Assembly (NCBI GenBank): GCA_016648135.1
Contig: JADDOH010000465.1
Span: forward strand, 62,001-126,000
Origin: Agrypnia vestita
Lineage: Eukaryota > Arthropoda > Insecta > Trichoptera > Phryganeidae
Reading direction: 5' to 3'
DNA: 64,000 bases
Shown: one piece after another, positions 52,946-64,000 of the stretch
How the letters are laid out: each line of letters begins with the position of its first letter
Position numbering within the stretch: position 1 is the stretch's first letter
Notes under the pieces: model-generated
Databases searched by the model: none
The model's input: only the letters and a program-made list of their open reading frames with translations
What the model was told of the DNA's origin: nothing
Translations under genes and position numbers: made by a program

Positions 52946-54330
52946 TTTTGATATCCCTAAATAAAAGTTGAAATGGGGTTCATTTTTTTAAAATTATTTA
53001 CATATTTTTAAAATACATGAGTGTGAGGGCCGGAGTCAAATATTTGGCAAATATTTCTGCTCCAGCTCCGGGTGGCTCTGGCTCCAAAGCCCTGACTATA
53101 TCAGTAACTCCAAAAAAGGGAAGAGCTAAAAGACGATGAGGCGATAATATTGAGAAAGATGCGACAAAACTTGGCGTTCATAATAGACACGACACAACAG
53201 ACAGACATGGCAGCGGCAAAAACTATTGCACTAGAAGATAGTAATTGTATAATAATAATCCTAATTGGATCACAGATGCGTGATTATGATGATGGTAGAT
53301 ATAAAATGTCTTATCATCGTAATGTCACTCAACACAAAATATTCATAAAACAAATTTTTCTTTTGGAAAAAAATTGGCTCGCCACCATGTCAGCTGTTTG
53401 GTTCAAACATATAAGTTTTATCTCCTCTGAATCATAAATAACAGTGGTGTCTGCATGTCAGAGAGCCAGTTTCAAGATTAAAGTACAATAACACGCGTTC
53501 AAATTTTACTGATAAAGTTAGCTATTTGCTGAATTGTCTCGTATCTATATGTGGGTACTTGCACTTCATCGTAATATAATACTTCGTACCGTCATATCTG
53601 GGAAATGGAATTCAATTATACAAACAGAGAACATCAATAAATAAACATTTTTATTTATTTTTGTACATTTCTGTACGTCACATCTGCTTGCTGTTTTCGA
53701 GTTCATTCCATCTCAGTCTATGAACTCATTCTTCTTCTTTTAGTTTTATTGAACGCAAGTGATCATTTGTTTATTTTAAGCAGTTCTATGAGTAAACAAT
53801 TGGACTTACAACCTAAACTATTGCCTCAGATTGCCAAGAAAGTCTATCTTCTAGTGCTTTTTTTGCTCTCAATTTCTACTTAAATTGTTAGTCGTTGAAT
53901 CTGACATTTTTCGGAACTTTTTATGATACAGCCTAAATATTACGAATTTTTGTTGTTTGGGCGATATTTTTTCTTTTTTTCACTAAAGTGTGCTTTGTAT
54001 TACAAATAACGTTATTTTGTTACTATTCTGTTATAAAATACACCTATCAGTAAGAGATAACACTTCTCTCTAAATTATACGCGTAGTTGTGATAAAATAA
54101 CTTTACACGTATGAAGTGGATGGTTTAGATAATTTTAAGTGAAATTTTTTAAAAAATTTCATGCTGCACCAAAGAATAAAGCCATATCAATTAAAAATAT
54201 TTATTTTTTCTTTCTCGTCTGATTTAAAACATTATCTTGTCCCAGATTGCTTTTAGCAATCATCTGTAGATCCTTATTTCGATGCCGCAAGTCACTTAGG
54301 CATTGTTTTAATGAGTGCCATGATTCAATT
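52946..54330. other. AT-rich stretch, no gene seen
   Basis: A 95-codon frame at 53150-53437 has no motif. A GC-richer 60-bp block near 53035-53095 includes short imperfect repeats of a ggctccggctcc-like motif. Confidence 0.45.
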
Positions 54331-54586
54331 ATCAAACATGATAATTTCGTTGTCCATCTGTCCCCGTAACTTCGTGTAACGTCCGTAATTTCGTTTGAAT
54401 TCAGGGCTAAAAAAACAAATTAAACGGCTGGAGATAGGGCTTGAACCCCGGGCCAGCAAACGCAAACCGGCCGCTCTACGCATGTTGCTCTCCGTGGACC
54501 GCCAAAAATATAGTATAAATATACACTAGGGCTTAGCAAAGACGCAAACTAATGTTCCGTTATTTTTGACGGAGTACAGCTAGTAG
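54331..54586 (-). mobile_element. tRNA-headed SINE, family Y copy D (longest)
   Basis: On the minus strand: actagctgtactccgtcaaa, tttggcggtccacggagagc, a tRNA-like part (ccggtttgcgtttgctggcc, cggggttcaagcc), gaaattacggacgttacac and a tail ending cgaaattatcatgtttgata. It is the most complete copy at about 256 bp. Confidence 0.82.
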
Positions 54587-55649
54587 GTAGTTACAAATAA
54601 AAGTACAGGGAACGTCGTATCAGTCTAAGTATTCGCAAATTTATATTTACACAGCTGGACAATATGTAGGTCATAGCTGCACAATTTCTTCGTGCGGAAG
54701 GATGTAGTCGGAATTTATTGGATTTATAGATATTTTCGTATAATGGTCTTTTTCCTGTTGCTATTGCTATTGAGAAAATCATGGTCTTTTATTCTGCATC
54801 TTCAGCGAGAACTGTTTGCCTCCACCCATCGCCATCCAGGATCTTGTGTAATGCGTGTTCTTGTACTTTGCATTCTATTCTCTAAAGTCTCTTGGAATTG
54901 TACTTAGGTATCACTTTCATAGAAAAAAATGAGGCATCGTTCCCATTCCCGTCTATTCGAAAATTGTTATTTCTAAGAGGTGCTGCTGGTTTTACCATTC
55001 GTCAGGTTATATCTTTTAAATTTTCATAAATTCATCGGCTTCTGAAATACGAACGACTATTTGATTATTTTGGTCTTACGATTATCGTTGGTTTCTAATA
55101 CAGGATTCCAAAAAAGATGCGTCATTTTTATGACATGTATAAAAATATTCTGGTTGTATACAGGAAAAAATAAAATATTCAATAAATCATACTAAATGTG
55201 AGTGTTTGCATGCGCGAATAAATCACACTTAAGCGATTAATATCAAGTAATAATATTATCTAGTAATATTATCGTTATTTTTCTTTGTCGACAAAAAAAA
55301 ACTGATTTTGTATATCTATTGTTTAAATTCATCATTACCTTTATCTTCGTCCCTATATCCTAAGATGATCGGAGCCCAACGATTTGACAAGGTGCATCCA
55401 TCTTCCTCTATCTTGGACTCCTTCAGATGATCCTTTTTTTGCTTGCCTTTTTGTTATTGCTTAGTTTTAGGCGACCTATCGGCCACTTTCCCTCCATAGT
55501 TGCCAAACAGATACATATTTCTAATCGTCCCTCTGGCATTCACAAGACGTGTCCAAGCCACCTTAGTTACTTATATCTTGTACTTGTACTTTTACTCGGT
55601 CCAATAGTGTTAGTCCTGCTACTCCTCTAATTTAGAACTTTCTCCGTAA
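54587..55649. other. Non-coding stretch, no supported gene
   Basis: Short frames on both strands near 54591-54907 and 55427-55630 are unsupported. The segment 55380-55620 (ggtgcatccatcttcctcta, acgtgtccaagccacctta) has the look of a LINE untranslated region, but I cannot prove it. Confidence 0.4.
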
Positions 55650-56172
55650 GAATCCATATTATTTATAAGCAACGAAGGAATGCTAAAGAAACTTCAAATA
55701 GTACAAAAAAGAGCGATGCGTATAATATTGAAGTGTAAAAGGAGAACCAAAATAGCAAAAATGTTAAATGCCCTAGGACTAGAATCAGTAAATCAGAGAA
55801 TAAAGTATAATGTATTGGTGCAAATATTTAAAATTAAACACGGAATAGTACTCAAATACTTTGATGACAGGATGAAGCTGAATGTGGACTTTCATTCTTA
55901 CAATACAAGAGGAAGCGATGACATAAGACTACCAAAGAAAAAGAAAAACACCTCACAAAATTTTATGATGTACAAAGGTCTAAAAATCTTCCATAGCCTG
56001 CCAAAGGGAATTCAAAACACGGTGAATATAAGAAGTTTTATACAGGAGTGCAAAAATTTTATTATAAAAACTTTTAAATGACTAGATTGAATGCATTATG
56101 TTTAAGTGAAATCGTGTGTTAGCCCACACAACATTATGTGTGGAACTAAATAATAAAGATAAATAAAAAATA
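55650..56172 (+). mobile_element. LINE (jockey/CR1-like) 3' end with C-terminal RT frame
   Basis: The open frame 55680-56081 reads MLKKLQIVQKRAMRIILKCK, LNALGLESVNQRIKYNVLVQ, then YNTRGSDD, FMMYKGLKIFHSLPKGIQNT and a closing FIQECKNFIIKTFK. The 'LQxxQxRAmRiIl ... R ... G...nsLP..i ... f...k..l' series is the standard C-terminal extension after the RT fingers in jockey/CR1-type LINEs. A 90-bp 3' UTR follows, with an inverted repeat (tagcccacacaa...tgtgtgg) and a terminal aataaagataaataaaaaa. It is 5'-truncated. No stop interrupts these 134 codons, so the insertion is fairly young. Confidence 0.82.
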
Positions 56173-57696
56173 TGATACATAATGTAAACACATGTTTTAA
56201 TAATTTGCATTCCTGACATAAATTTGACATCTGCAAAAATGGGACACTTTCTATTCAAATACCGAAAGTAAATATATGGGTCACCTATTTTTGTAGCATG
56301 CTAGAGAGCAAAAATTAAAATAATATTCACAAGATAAATTGCTCTCATTTTCACGAAGATAATTATAAAAAGTTTGGTAAAAGAATTCTTGGCACTAACT
56401 TACATTACTTGGATAAAATTCGAAATCCGAGCGAACCTGCAATCATTCAATTTTCGACGGTTAAGTATTATCAATATTTCCGTAGGCTCTATACAAAACT
56501 ACCACTTAATTTGGGGTCTGTATGACCCTGGCTTCAGTGGAGTGCTGATACTTGATCTTATTCGATATCGTAATACCGAGGATTCCGGTCGTTTTATTTT
56601 TAACATAATCTTAATCATAAAATGGAAAGTTTGTTTGTGCGAAGCAGCAAAACCGAAGCTATCAAGCGTCGTGATATATACATAGTTTATTCCATCTGAA
56701 ATTTCTAGGTGGAAGCCACTTTTTTCAGCTCTTAATATCATTTCCATCATCAGCTATCATGCTTTGAATTTTTTATTTAACGCAATTCACTTGAATGTTT
56801 TCGATTTTTCAGGAAAAAAAATATTCCCAAAAAATATGCTGAAGCTGCATTGTATTTTTTAGGTAATTTTCTTCCTTGCTGGCATTAATTTTTTGAAAAC
56901 GTATTTTTATAAATTAAAACAAATTAGATGCATCATAAAGAAATCTCTCTATCGAAAAAATAAAGTCAAAACCGGAACCTAGAATTCTATACTGTCGGTA
57001 AACAGCTTTCACAAATTAAGCCATTGTGATAATATACAATGTCGTCAGATTCCACCAACACATTTGACCTTCCCTTCCTTCTTTCCCGTAGGAAACACAT
57101 TTTTTAATTATAATGCTTTAAAAATACCTTTGAATAGAGTTTTCCTGGAGGCGACAGGAATACAAGTAAATTTTATCAAGAGAAACATAATTTTGTTTTT
57201 ATTTTTTAATGAAAACATTTTGTTTTGTCGAAAAGCTCGTAGGTACCTATATATTTTTCACAAACAATGAAAACTATGTAAAGAGTAGAATTCAAATTGT
57301 GTTCGTTCATATATAAGGTGACACATAATATAGCGGCTCTGTATCTCAAAGATCAATGCATTCCGGATAATTTAAATCATAAACAAAAAACACGGAAATC
57401 AACTTTACTTCACCTATAGGAAGGGTTTTAGAACTGATCGACGATTTCAAGAAGGCTCTCCATATTACGGAACAGTGCATTGGACAGTTAATTTTAAAAA
57501 AAAGATTGAAAATCTGCCTCTCCACAAATCGTTTCCTTAAGTTCGTAAACAATTTTTTAAATACTGATAGAAATGAATAAGTGTTGTAAGAGCGCCCATG
57601 GAATGGATTTTACAAAAATGGCGCTTAATAAATTATGTATCCATTTTAATTATTAATTTTATTACTTGATTGCAAATATTATTCTCAAGACCATAG
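56173..57696. other. AT-rich stretch, no supported gene
   Basis: A non-ATG 103-codon frame (56374-56685) overlaps an antisense 83-codon frame. Neither shows family motifs or splice sites. The rest is AT-rich. Confidence 0.45.
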
Positions 57697-57790
57697 ATAA
57701 TTGGCATTCCCCGTAGTCCAGTGAGAATATCATTGGTTTCTAATGCCTGGGGGTTCGATTCCCGCTGAGATCACAATATAATTTTTCCTG
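57697..57790 (+). mobile_element. tRNA-like SINE head
   Basis: A-box-like tagtccagtgagaa and B-box gggttcgattccc, followed by gctgagatcacaat, which resembles the post-B-box segment of family X (ggtgaggtcacaat). No full cloverleaf forms. Confidence 0.6.
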
Positions 57791-57883
57791 ATCTAATGTG
57801 CATATAAACTCATCTATATTTTATAAATTCACAATGATGAAATTAAAAATTAATTGCAAATTGGAAAAATATTTAAATTTTTA

Positions 57884-57990
57884 GGAGCTTGTTGGTCTAG
57901 CGGTTAAGACATTAGCCTAGTGCTTCAGTGGTCGCAGGTTCGAGCTTCATTACAAACCAGAAAATTATTTCTATTTATAACGGTACAGGT
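57884..57990 (+). mobile_element. tRNA-like SINE head, second type
   Basis: ggtctagcggttaagacatt (A-box) and gcaggttcgagcttc (B-box) at tRNA-like spacing, followed by caaaccagaaaattattt. The A-box resembles that of the minus-strand SINE at 32175-32290. Not a full tRNA. Confidence 0.6.
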
Positions 57991-58429
57991 TGAGTTTTAA
58001 AATAGTAAGAATACTGATGTGACACCTCCGTGTACACCACTATTTTTTTATTTGTTTTAGAAATACTTGTAAATTTGGTACTAAAAATAATAATCCAAAT
58101 CCCGAAATTGCGAAAACGGTGGTCGAGAGGCAGTAAATGTTTAATCAAAAATTATAAGTATACCCCTTTGTTTTAGTGAGGCTTTAAAAAAAATTATGTT
58201 CGTTTGGTTTAAAAACTCATTTAATTCATGATTTGTTTTGCAGGGAGGAACTGATACTTGAGTAATCACTCCAATAATAGTTCCGGGAATGGGCGAGTGC
58301 ATTTCGACCCCCATGTAGTAATTGTTCTTCGGGGCTTTTTGTTGTGTCAAAAATAATAATAAAATAGACTAAATAATTTTTTCACAGCATGTTTACAAAG
58401 GACTTGTCTCCCTCAAGCCTCTCTCGCGC
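57991..58429. other. AT-rich stretch, no gene seen
   Basis: No supported coding or repeat. A 69-codon antisense frame at 58141-58350 has no motif. Confidence 0.45.
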
Positions 58430-58640
58430 ACACATTCCCAGGTAAGCGCGACGGTACATTAATCCAACAAGTCAAAACCGACCGTCAGCGTCGCGACGAC
58501 CGGCCGTCGACCTGCGACGCTATTTCGATCCGACTACAGACGACAAAAGGTCGCTGCTGCAGACGGAAGTTGCGGTAAACTCCGTGCGGCTTGCACCGCT
58601 AATGACCTCGTAAGCCTAATGATCCGTTCGGAAAAAAGAT
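58430..58640. promoter_or_regulatory. CpG-rich patch
   Basis: A sharply bounded CG-rich block (gcgtcgcgacgaccggccgt, cgacctgcgacgc) in AT-rich DNA. It contains short palindromes (gtcgcgac, gaccggccgtc). No TATA or supported exon is visible; it may be a promoter, an old exon or a transposon piece. Confidence 0.3.
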
Positions 58641-58700
58641 TTTTTCGGACTGAAATAAAACATTAATTTTAATTAATTAACAACTTTTTACTAACCACTT

Positions 58701-58746
58701 GTAGACTTTACGTCTACCAGTTTCGATACCCCTGTATCTTCGTCAG
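58701..58746 (-). ncRNA. Hammerhead-like core in the left foldback arm
   Basis: Minus strand: CUGACGA (58746-58740), A, stem II GAUAC/AGGG/GUAUC (58738-58725), GAAAC (58724-58720), then a stem-III-like hairpin GUAGAC/guaaa/GUCUAC (58717-58701). All conserved core bases of CUGANGA...GAAA are present. Stem I is not convincing, so this may be a decayed or merely similar motif. Confidence 0.4.
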
Positions 58747-59017
58747 GATGGACGCATACTAATTACACATTACTTATTCTAACAAAAAAATAATTGTTGA
58801 ACGGAGGCGTGGCTACAGTTATGGTGGGAGTAATTGACAAGTTGGCCGCCGAAATGGAGAACATATCAAGTAATGAGCTATTCATAACTGTTATTAGATA
58901 AATTCCCCATTTCCGCATTCACTTGTCAATTACCCCCACCATAACTGTAGCCACGCCCCCTTTCAAAAATTGATTTATTTGCTAGAATAAGTAATGGATA
59001 GTTAGTATGCATCGGTC

Positions 59018-59044
59018 CTGACGAACATATAGTGGTATCGAAAC
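59018..59044 (+). ncRNA. Hammerhead-like core in the right foldback arm (degenerate)
   Basis: CTGACGA (59018-59024) and GAAAC (59040-59044) are intact, but stem II has decayed (only AUA/UAU pairs remain) relative to the left arm. Confidence 0.3.
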
Positions 59045-59099
59045 GTAAGGTTACTCCAAGAGGTTAATACAAAGTTTTTAATTAATTTAAATTAATAAT

Positions 59100-61504
59100 T
59101 ACGTCCAACCACAAAGTTAACGCTATAGACATCAAAAATATGAAATAAAATAAATTAGAATAGATATTGCTAACGTCACTTTACATCATATTCTCTATTG
59201 TTTTCGGATCAGTGTGGGGAATAAAATTATCTATTGTTCAGTTTAAGATCCTTCGCTACGATTTATCGAGAATCGGTGAGAATATTAAATGAGTAACATA
59301 AAATAATTCAGTTGTATAAAAATAACTCTGATTGAATATATTTAAATTAAATTGAAATAAATGAGATATATGTAGATAGAATCGATGAAAAAAATACGGC
59401 TTAATAATTACAAATACTACTAATAAATACTTGTTTCCATTTATTTCTAAAGCCCTTTTAACTTTTTCCTGGCCGGGAATATTTGACATAAAATATTTTT
59501 TTTATGGCTTGCTGTAAATTTCCTTTTTAATTCTTTCTGTTTGACAAACTTTCCACAATAAATAATTGTGGGTATCTATGATTCCATGTGACTTTTGTAC
59601 ACGCGTTCCAAGTCTGTATATAAATAATAAAATCTCAACACGTAATAAATGTTCACACGGTATTAAAATTTATCTCAAGTAAATCTCTAAGACTAATCTC
59701 GTCTAATTCTCATTCCGCAAATATGGGCCGTAAAGGATTGCAAAGGCCATAAAAGAAAGTCCGTTAGATGTGAAGAGCAGATGGTGGTGGTTGAATAGTG
59801 ACATACAGACAATATTAATATGTCAATATTCATTTATCATTGTCAAATTGTCATTGTCAACATAAAATGTAATTTGCATTTTTAATAAAAATTTTAACTT
59901 GTTTTTCAATTATTTGGGGGGCTTCTTATTTGCTTATATTTGAATAATTCTAATTAAAACATTTGTGTTTTAATTAGAATTAAATTAAAAAACAGTTTTG
60001 GACTTATTTTCCACAGTGTTTTTCCTTTTATTTTCTGTTACCAACATTTTCTTTCTTTTTACTTTATTTTTCCTGTGAAGTAAGTCATCATTTATTTGTA
60101 ATGCGTACTTTAAAGACTTTATGGTCTAGAATGTTGTCAAAATAAAATTAAAAAATATGTACGTATTTCAATTTACATCAGTGTTCTACTTGGGATTCAG
60201 TCTCTCGATATTTGATGGCATCCACATTACCACTTGATTACACAAGTTCATACGATAGGTCAAATTTACCCAAGTTAACGGCATGTTTGCGCAGCCAGTG
60301 GTAAATTGTTAAAGACAAGTGGTAATTGGGACACTCGGGACCTAAATGAGGCGCTGATTATGTAAGAGATTCATTAGCGTCTTCTCAATGTACTTGCCAA
60401 CAATTGAGATCTGGGTAGACAATAAGAATAACTAAAAAAATAATTCAAACACATTATAAAGTTTGAACATAACTATGATATTTTAAACAAATAAAATTAA
60501 TCAACTGGAAAAATACGCAGAATAAAATCGATTAAAAAAATATTTGATTACCACAATGCGATGATGCAAATCCAGAATTATTCCAATTCTGGGAACTGAG
60601 ATTTAAAAATTATAGATTTAATAAATAGCGTGTATTTCTCAATTTTTTTTAGGATTCATTGCAATATAAAGTTGATACCTATTAGAAAATGAAATAATAG
60701 ATGCACTATATTTTACTAGCCGTAAAAATGACGGACTTTGTATGTTTGAATTTCAGTTTTTTTTTATTAGTTAATTTTATTTCCTAATAGTATGCATGTC
60801 AAAACACATAATTCTCTTCTATAAATCTATTTTTATGTTACATAATTTTTAATTTTTGCGTCAATCCATTCTAAGTGTTCCAGAAAAAAATTGTTTACTT
60901 GAATATCCCAGAACATTTTTTATTTTATCGGTGCATTCCTTAATTTATAATGAAGTTGGCTACTATCATAGAGAACTTTTAAATGTGCAATTTTAAATTT
61001 TTTATCTCGTCCCCCAACAGAGATAATACGGGTGAAAATTTGAAAAAAAATCAGTTTTCAAGAGGGTATAATTGTTAAAGATAAGCTTTTTTTTATAAAA
61101 TTATACTTTATTTTTAATTATTATTATTTTATAAAAAAATTAAAATAATAATGTTTTATGAAAAGTAACTATTCTATTATACACAAAAGCATAGAAAAAT
61201 TTGAGGTTGACAAACTGTTCTTTCTTTGAGAAATTATCCTACAATAATTGAATTTTGTTCATTCGCATTCAATAATTTTGGCTACATAGAGTACACGAAG
61301 AAAAACATAATACGTATATTGATAGGGCTTCTACTTGTATACCAGAATGTAATGAACACAATCCAGTTAATTTGAAAAGATTATGATAACCCAGTGCTAA
61401 GGTATTTAGAAAATTATTGATAACTGAAAATAGGAAAAAACAGCGTGCGAAAAAAACATAAAAAGCGGCCATTTTTGAACCGAATACAATAAAGGTTTGA
61501 AAAA
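59100..61504. other. Long AT-rich stretch, no gene seen
   Basis: AT-rich DNA. A segment at about 59725-59830 (gggccgtaaaggattgcaaa, then agaaagtccgttagatgtga) resembles an RTE-type LINE 3' UTR, weakly. actagccgtaaaaatgacgg at about 60717 resembles the 'actagc' ends of other repeats here. No supported ORF. Confidence 0.4.
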
Positions 61505-62135
61505 AACTAACCCATAAAAACTAAGTTTTTATTATACTCCCATTTTTATTTACTAGTTGAAACAGGTTTGGCACTTACCCCACGCGTTGGGCTTGAGTCG
61601 ACGCTACAAAAGGGAGTAATAACAAATTCCGAAATATCCAAAATTATACTATTATTATTTATTTTTTTAAACGAAAATGTGTTAGATTATTTTCATCATT
61701 GCCACGATTTTGCCTGCAAAGTTTCAACTCGATTGGATCACGGGAAAAGGGTTAAAAATCGATCCAAAGTGTTTTCGACAGACAAGCAAGCAGACGCTAC
61801 GAGTTAAAAGAAAGGGAGTAAAAAACCAACCCATAAAAACTAAATTTTAATTATACTCCCTTTCTCATTTACTAGTGTAATCAGGTTTGGCGCTTAACCT
61901 ACGCGTTGGGCTCGAGTTGGGCGACGCTACGAAAACGAGTAATAAAAAATTTCGAAAAATCCAAAATATACTATAATTATTCATTTTTTAAACGAAAATT
62001 TGTTAGATCATTTTTATCGTCGCCATTGGAAAGCTCGATTGGATTACGGGAAAATGGTTAAAAATCGATCCAAATTTTTCCAACAGACAAGCAAGCAAGC
62101 AGACGCTACGATTTAAATGAAAGGGAGTAAAAATA
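61505..62135 (+). mobile_element. Two tandem units of the 'gggagt' repeat (family Z, copies 3a and 3b)
   Basis: Units of about 315 bp start aacccataaaaactaa at about 61510 and 61830. They share tttattatactccc or a variant, ttactag, caggtttggc.ctta, ccYacgcgttgggct, aacgaaaatttgttagat, aaaaatcgatccaaa and gacaagcaagcagacgctac, and end aagggagtaaaa. Units differ by many substitutions. Non-coding; the inverse orientation appears at 14800-15560. Confidence 0.78.
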
Positions 62136-62390
62136 GTTTTGAACTCCCAAAACGTAACGAAATGCATCGACAATATATATTTTTTTCCAAATGGTCAAGC
62201 AACCAATGCTGGATTACACGGTTTGACCCATAAAAAATAAACATAAAATTTATTAGAAATTTGTATTATTTTAATTAATCAAAATTTTCTTATATTCTAT
62301 CCAATTTGCTTCAGTTTCTCACAAAATTCCAAATTAATTTTAAAGCAAAGTCGTATGTAAATAGTATGTTTGTGTAACGAAAAAATATGC

Positions 62391-62585
62391 GGCCCTATAG
62401 CCCAGTGGGAAAGACACTGGCTTCTCACACCGAGGGTTCCGGGTTCCCGGTGAGGTCACAGTTTGTCTATGATTTTCTCAAGCTTGGGTGTTTTATGGTG
62501 TAACGACGTCGTCCTCTTGGCCTGTTGAAGCGTTTAAAAAAAGCCTGACGGACATTGTTACATAGAGAAAAAAAACAACATAAAT
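62391..62585 (+). mobile_element. tRNA-derived SINE, family X copy 2 (with head)
   Basis: A tRNA-like head (ggccctatagcccagtggga A-box region, gagggttccgggttccc B-box region) is followed by ggtgaggtcacagtttgtct, a body with caagcttgggtgttttatgg, and ggcctgttgaagcgttt. The body matches 2995-3110. The tail runs into the degenerate repeats at 62545. Confidence 0.72.
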
Positions 62586-62900
62586 GAAAAAACAAAAAAT
62601 CTAAACTTTTCTCTTCTACGTCATTATTTGCTTTTTATAACTACCTAACTACTTGCGCTATCTGGTAGAGTGAATGACAAACATTGTAACATAGATAATT
62701 GTGAATTTTTCTGCTTCATTTACTTCATTATTTTATATCACATATTTATTTGCGCCAATAGATGGCGTTAGTGAGGAACATTGTTATAAGAAAATAATGC
62801 ATTTTTTTATTTTGATATAATGCCTCATTATTCCAGCATCTGGTAACGTTAACGACGGACATTGTTACAGAGAAGTATGATGAAGTTTTTTTTTCTGTGT
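62545..62900 (+). repeat. Degenerate irregular tandem repeat
   Basis: ggacattgttacatagag and variants start at about 62551, 62678, 62775 and 62855. Some are preceded by an atctggta(a/g)-type or agatggcgtta block. Spacing is uneven (about 127, 97 and 80), so indels or partial units are involved. Confidence 0.55.
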
Positions 62901-64000
62901 TCCTTCATGGTTTATTAATCTTGTTTGATTTTTTATTAATTGAAAATGGAGTCCATAAATTTTAACATGTGTCACGTGAACGCAAACGAGACATGATTTT
63001 AGCGTTAATTAGAATTTCCAAAAAGTGTTATGCACAGTTAAAAAATCTAACGGAAAAATGTTAAAGTAATATCTCATTCTATTTTACGACTGTGTATTAT
63101 TTGTACAATTATTTAAATTAACAATTTACGCCGGCTTTATTTTATATAACTCAATAAAACTTGTGTAGAATTAAGTAGGATTCAAGCATCAAAAGGCTTT
63201 AATTAACATTAATATTATACGTAATAATTTTCCGTTTTATCTAAAGTGAATCAATTAAAAGTGCGTTACTTAATTAATTTAACTACATAACACACAGAAG
63301 TTAACAGTACAGAAGGCGACGCCACATAAAGTAGAAAAGATACACACCAGTGGCGTGTACTCCGTACAAGCTTGGTTTGAGTTGCCGAAAAAGATGTACT
63401 CGTAGTTAATGTCCTGTAACGGGCTGTGTAGTCACTTAAGTCACTTTTACAAGTACACTTTTTTGGAAGCATGTTCTTGTTTACCTCGGTGATTATTTCA
63501 TTTGTTGAAGAATATTAATATTATACACAAGAGCATACCATATTATTATTACTATGCTTGGAAAATTTATATTTAATTCAAAAAAGTAAATGTTTTAAAA
63601 TGTATATAATGTTATTGTTCCCGAAGCGATTCGCCGGGAAATTGGTATGCATTAAAGGGAAAGGGGAGAATGGCGGGATGGGAATGGATAGGGGGTATTA
63701 CGAAACGAATGAGGACTGCACTTTTTTTCTTCTTTTTTGAATATTTAGTAAATGAATTCCCCAAATTATCAATTTATGGAAATGTCCAATATCTATCTTT
63801 TGTTGTTTGTATTTATTCAATTATCCTTGTTATTTCCAATATTATGTATTTTAGAGTTAATATTCAATATTTTATTATTCATGTAATTTACCATAATTTC
63901 ACCAAATATTTTGTTGTATATAAACTCACCAAAGTTTTGTATGTTTATCAGTTAATAACGGCATAATTTGCCAAAACTATCGTCCTGGTTTAAATAATAA
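62901..64000. other. AT-rich stretch to the window end, no gene seen
   Basis: No supported gene. Frames near 63558-63966 are AT-driven and overlap each other. A G-rich segment near 63650-63700 is a local composition change only. Confidence 0.45.

Larger units (their letters stand above)
58663..59099. mobile_element. Foldback element, arms of about 190 bp with hammerhead-like cores
   Basis: Inverted arms 58663-58856 and about 58905-59099 share taattaattaa termini, acgaagata/acgaacata, gcatacta, ttacttattct, ggcgtggctacagttatgg and gtaattgacaagt. Each arm, read toward its own outer end, contains CTGACGA, a hairpin or its remnant, then GAAAC. Inverted long-repeat organisation together with hammerhead motifs is known from Penelope-like elements, but no GIY-YIG or RT sequence is present, so assignment is open. 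Confidence 0.7.

Noticed and set aside
56374..56750. Opposed ORFs of 103 and 83 codons
   Set aside because: The sense frame lacks an ATG start and neither frame has a recognisable motif or splice flank.
57697..57990. Genuine tRNA genes
   Set aside because: A- and B-box-like motifs are present but arms do not form a cloverleaf; the sequences match SINE heads.

Overview
The window is eukaryotic nuclear DNA, almost certainly from an insect. It is strongly AT-rich and has no operons or dense coding. It carries an insect-type mariner (DD34D), jockey/CR1-type and RTE-type LINEs, tRNA-headed SINEs and several foldback/MITE elements. I cannot name the species; a moth or butterfly would fit the mariner and RTE types, but this is an inference. 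Nearly everything recognisable is transposon-derived. The only convincing host coding sequence is one short, GC-rich internal exon at 11936-12109 (+), so the window is probably mostly intron or intergenic DNA of one or more large genes.

Layout. 1-5650: end of a minisatellite-bearing element, a strong 78-nt hairpin (1451-1528), a CTAG-ended element with an embedded SINE tail, and half of a foldback element. 5648-6930: a dead mariner. 7801-11159: foldback and TIR elements plus fragments of a repeat with 'gggagt' ends. 11936-12109: the host exon, followed by a CpG-rich patch and a 56-bp minisatellite with two alternating unit types. 16365-17656: a second mariner with an uninterrupted transposase frame. 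19908-24566: a minisatellite element split by a full-length LINE on the minus strand (20151-24281). In this LINE, ORF1 and ORF2 share one reading frame and are separated only by a TGA in the context TGACTAG. ORF2 has no ATG before its endonuclease, so stop-codon readthrough is the simplest reading.

24567-38482: a small hypothetical ORF, a long foldback element, four copies of a tRNA-like SINE family (three here, one at 54331), RTE-type LINE 3' scraps, tandem repeats and long featureless AT-rich stretches. 38483 to about 49861: a large LTR-retrotransposon-like unit with two direct repeats of about 3.1 kb. A polypurine tract abuts the second repeat, and each repeat has a TATA/CCAAT/AP-1 promoter. 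About 1.1 kb downstream of the TATA box each repeat carries an array of eight short hairpins, five with related A-rich loops. The 5.2-kb interior has no recognisable gag or pol, so the unit looks like a large non-autonomous (LARD-like) element. The two repeats are near-identical except for one block that is strongly diverged and differs in subrepeat number.

49862-64000: diverged tails of that unit, LINE 3' ends (50526, 50872, 55650), a decayed hAT transposase (minus strand, 52300-52945), SINE heads, a CpG-rich patch, a foldback element whose arms carry hammerhead-like cores, and tandem copies of the 'gggagt' repeat.

The most interesting items are the LINE TGACTAG junction, the LTR hairpin array and its mosaic divergence, the repeated GGGGGAAG motif ending in the polypurine tract, and the hammerhead-like cores.
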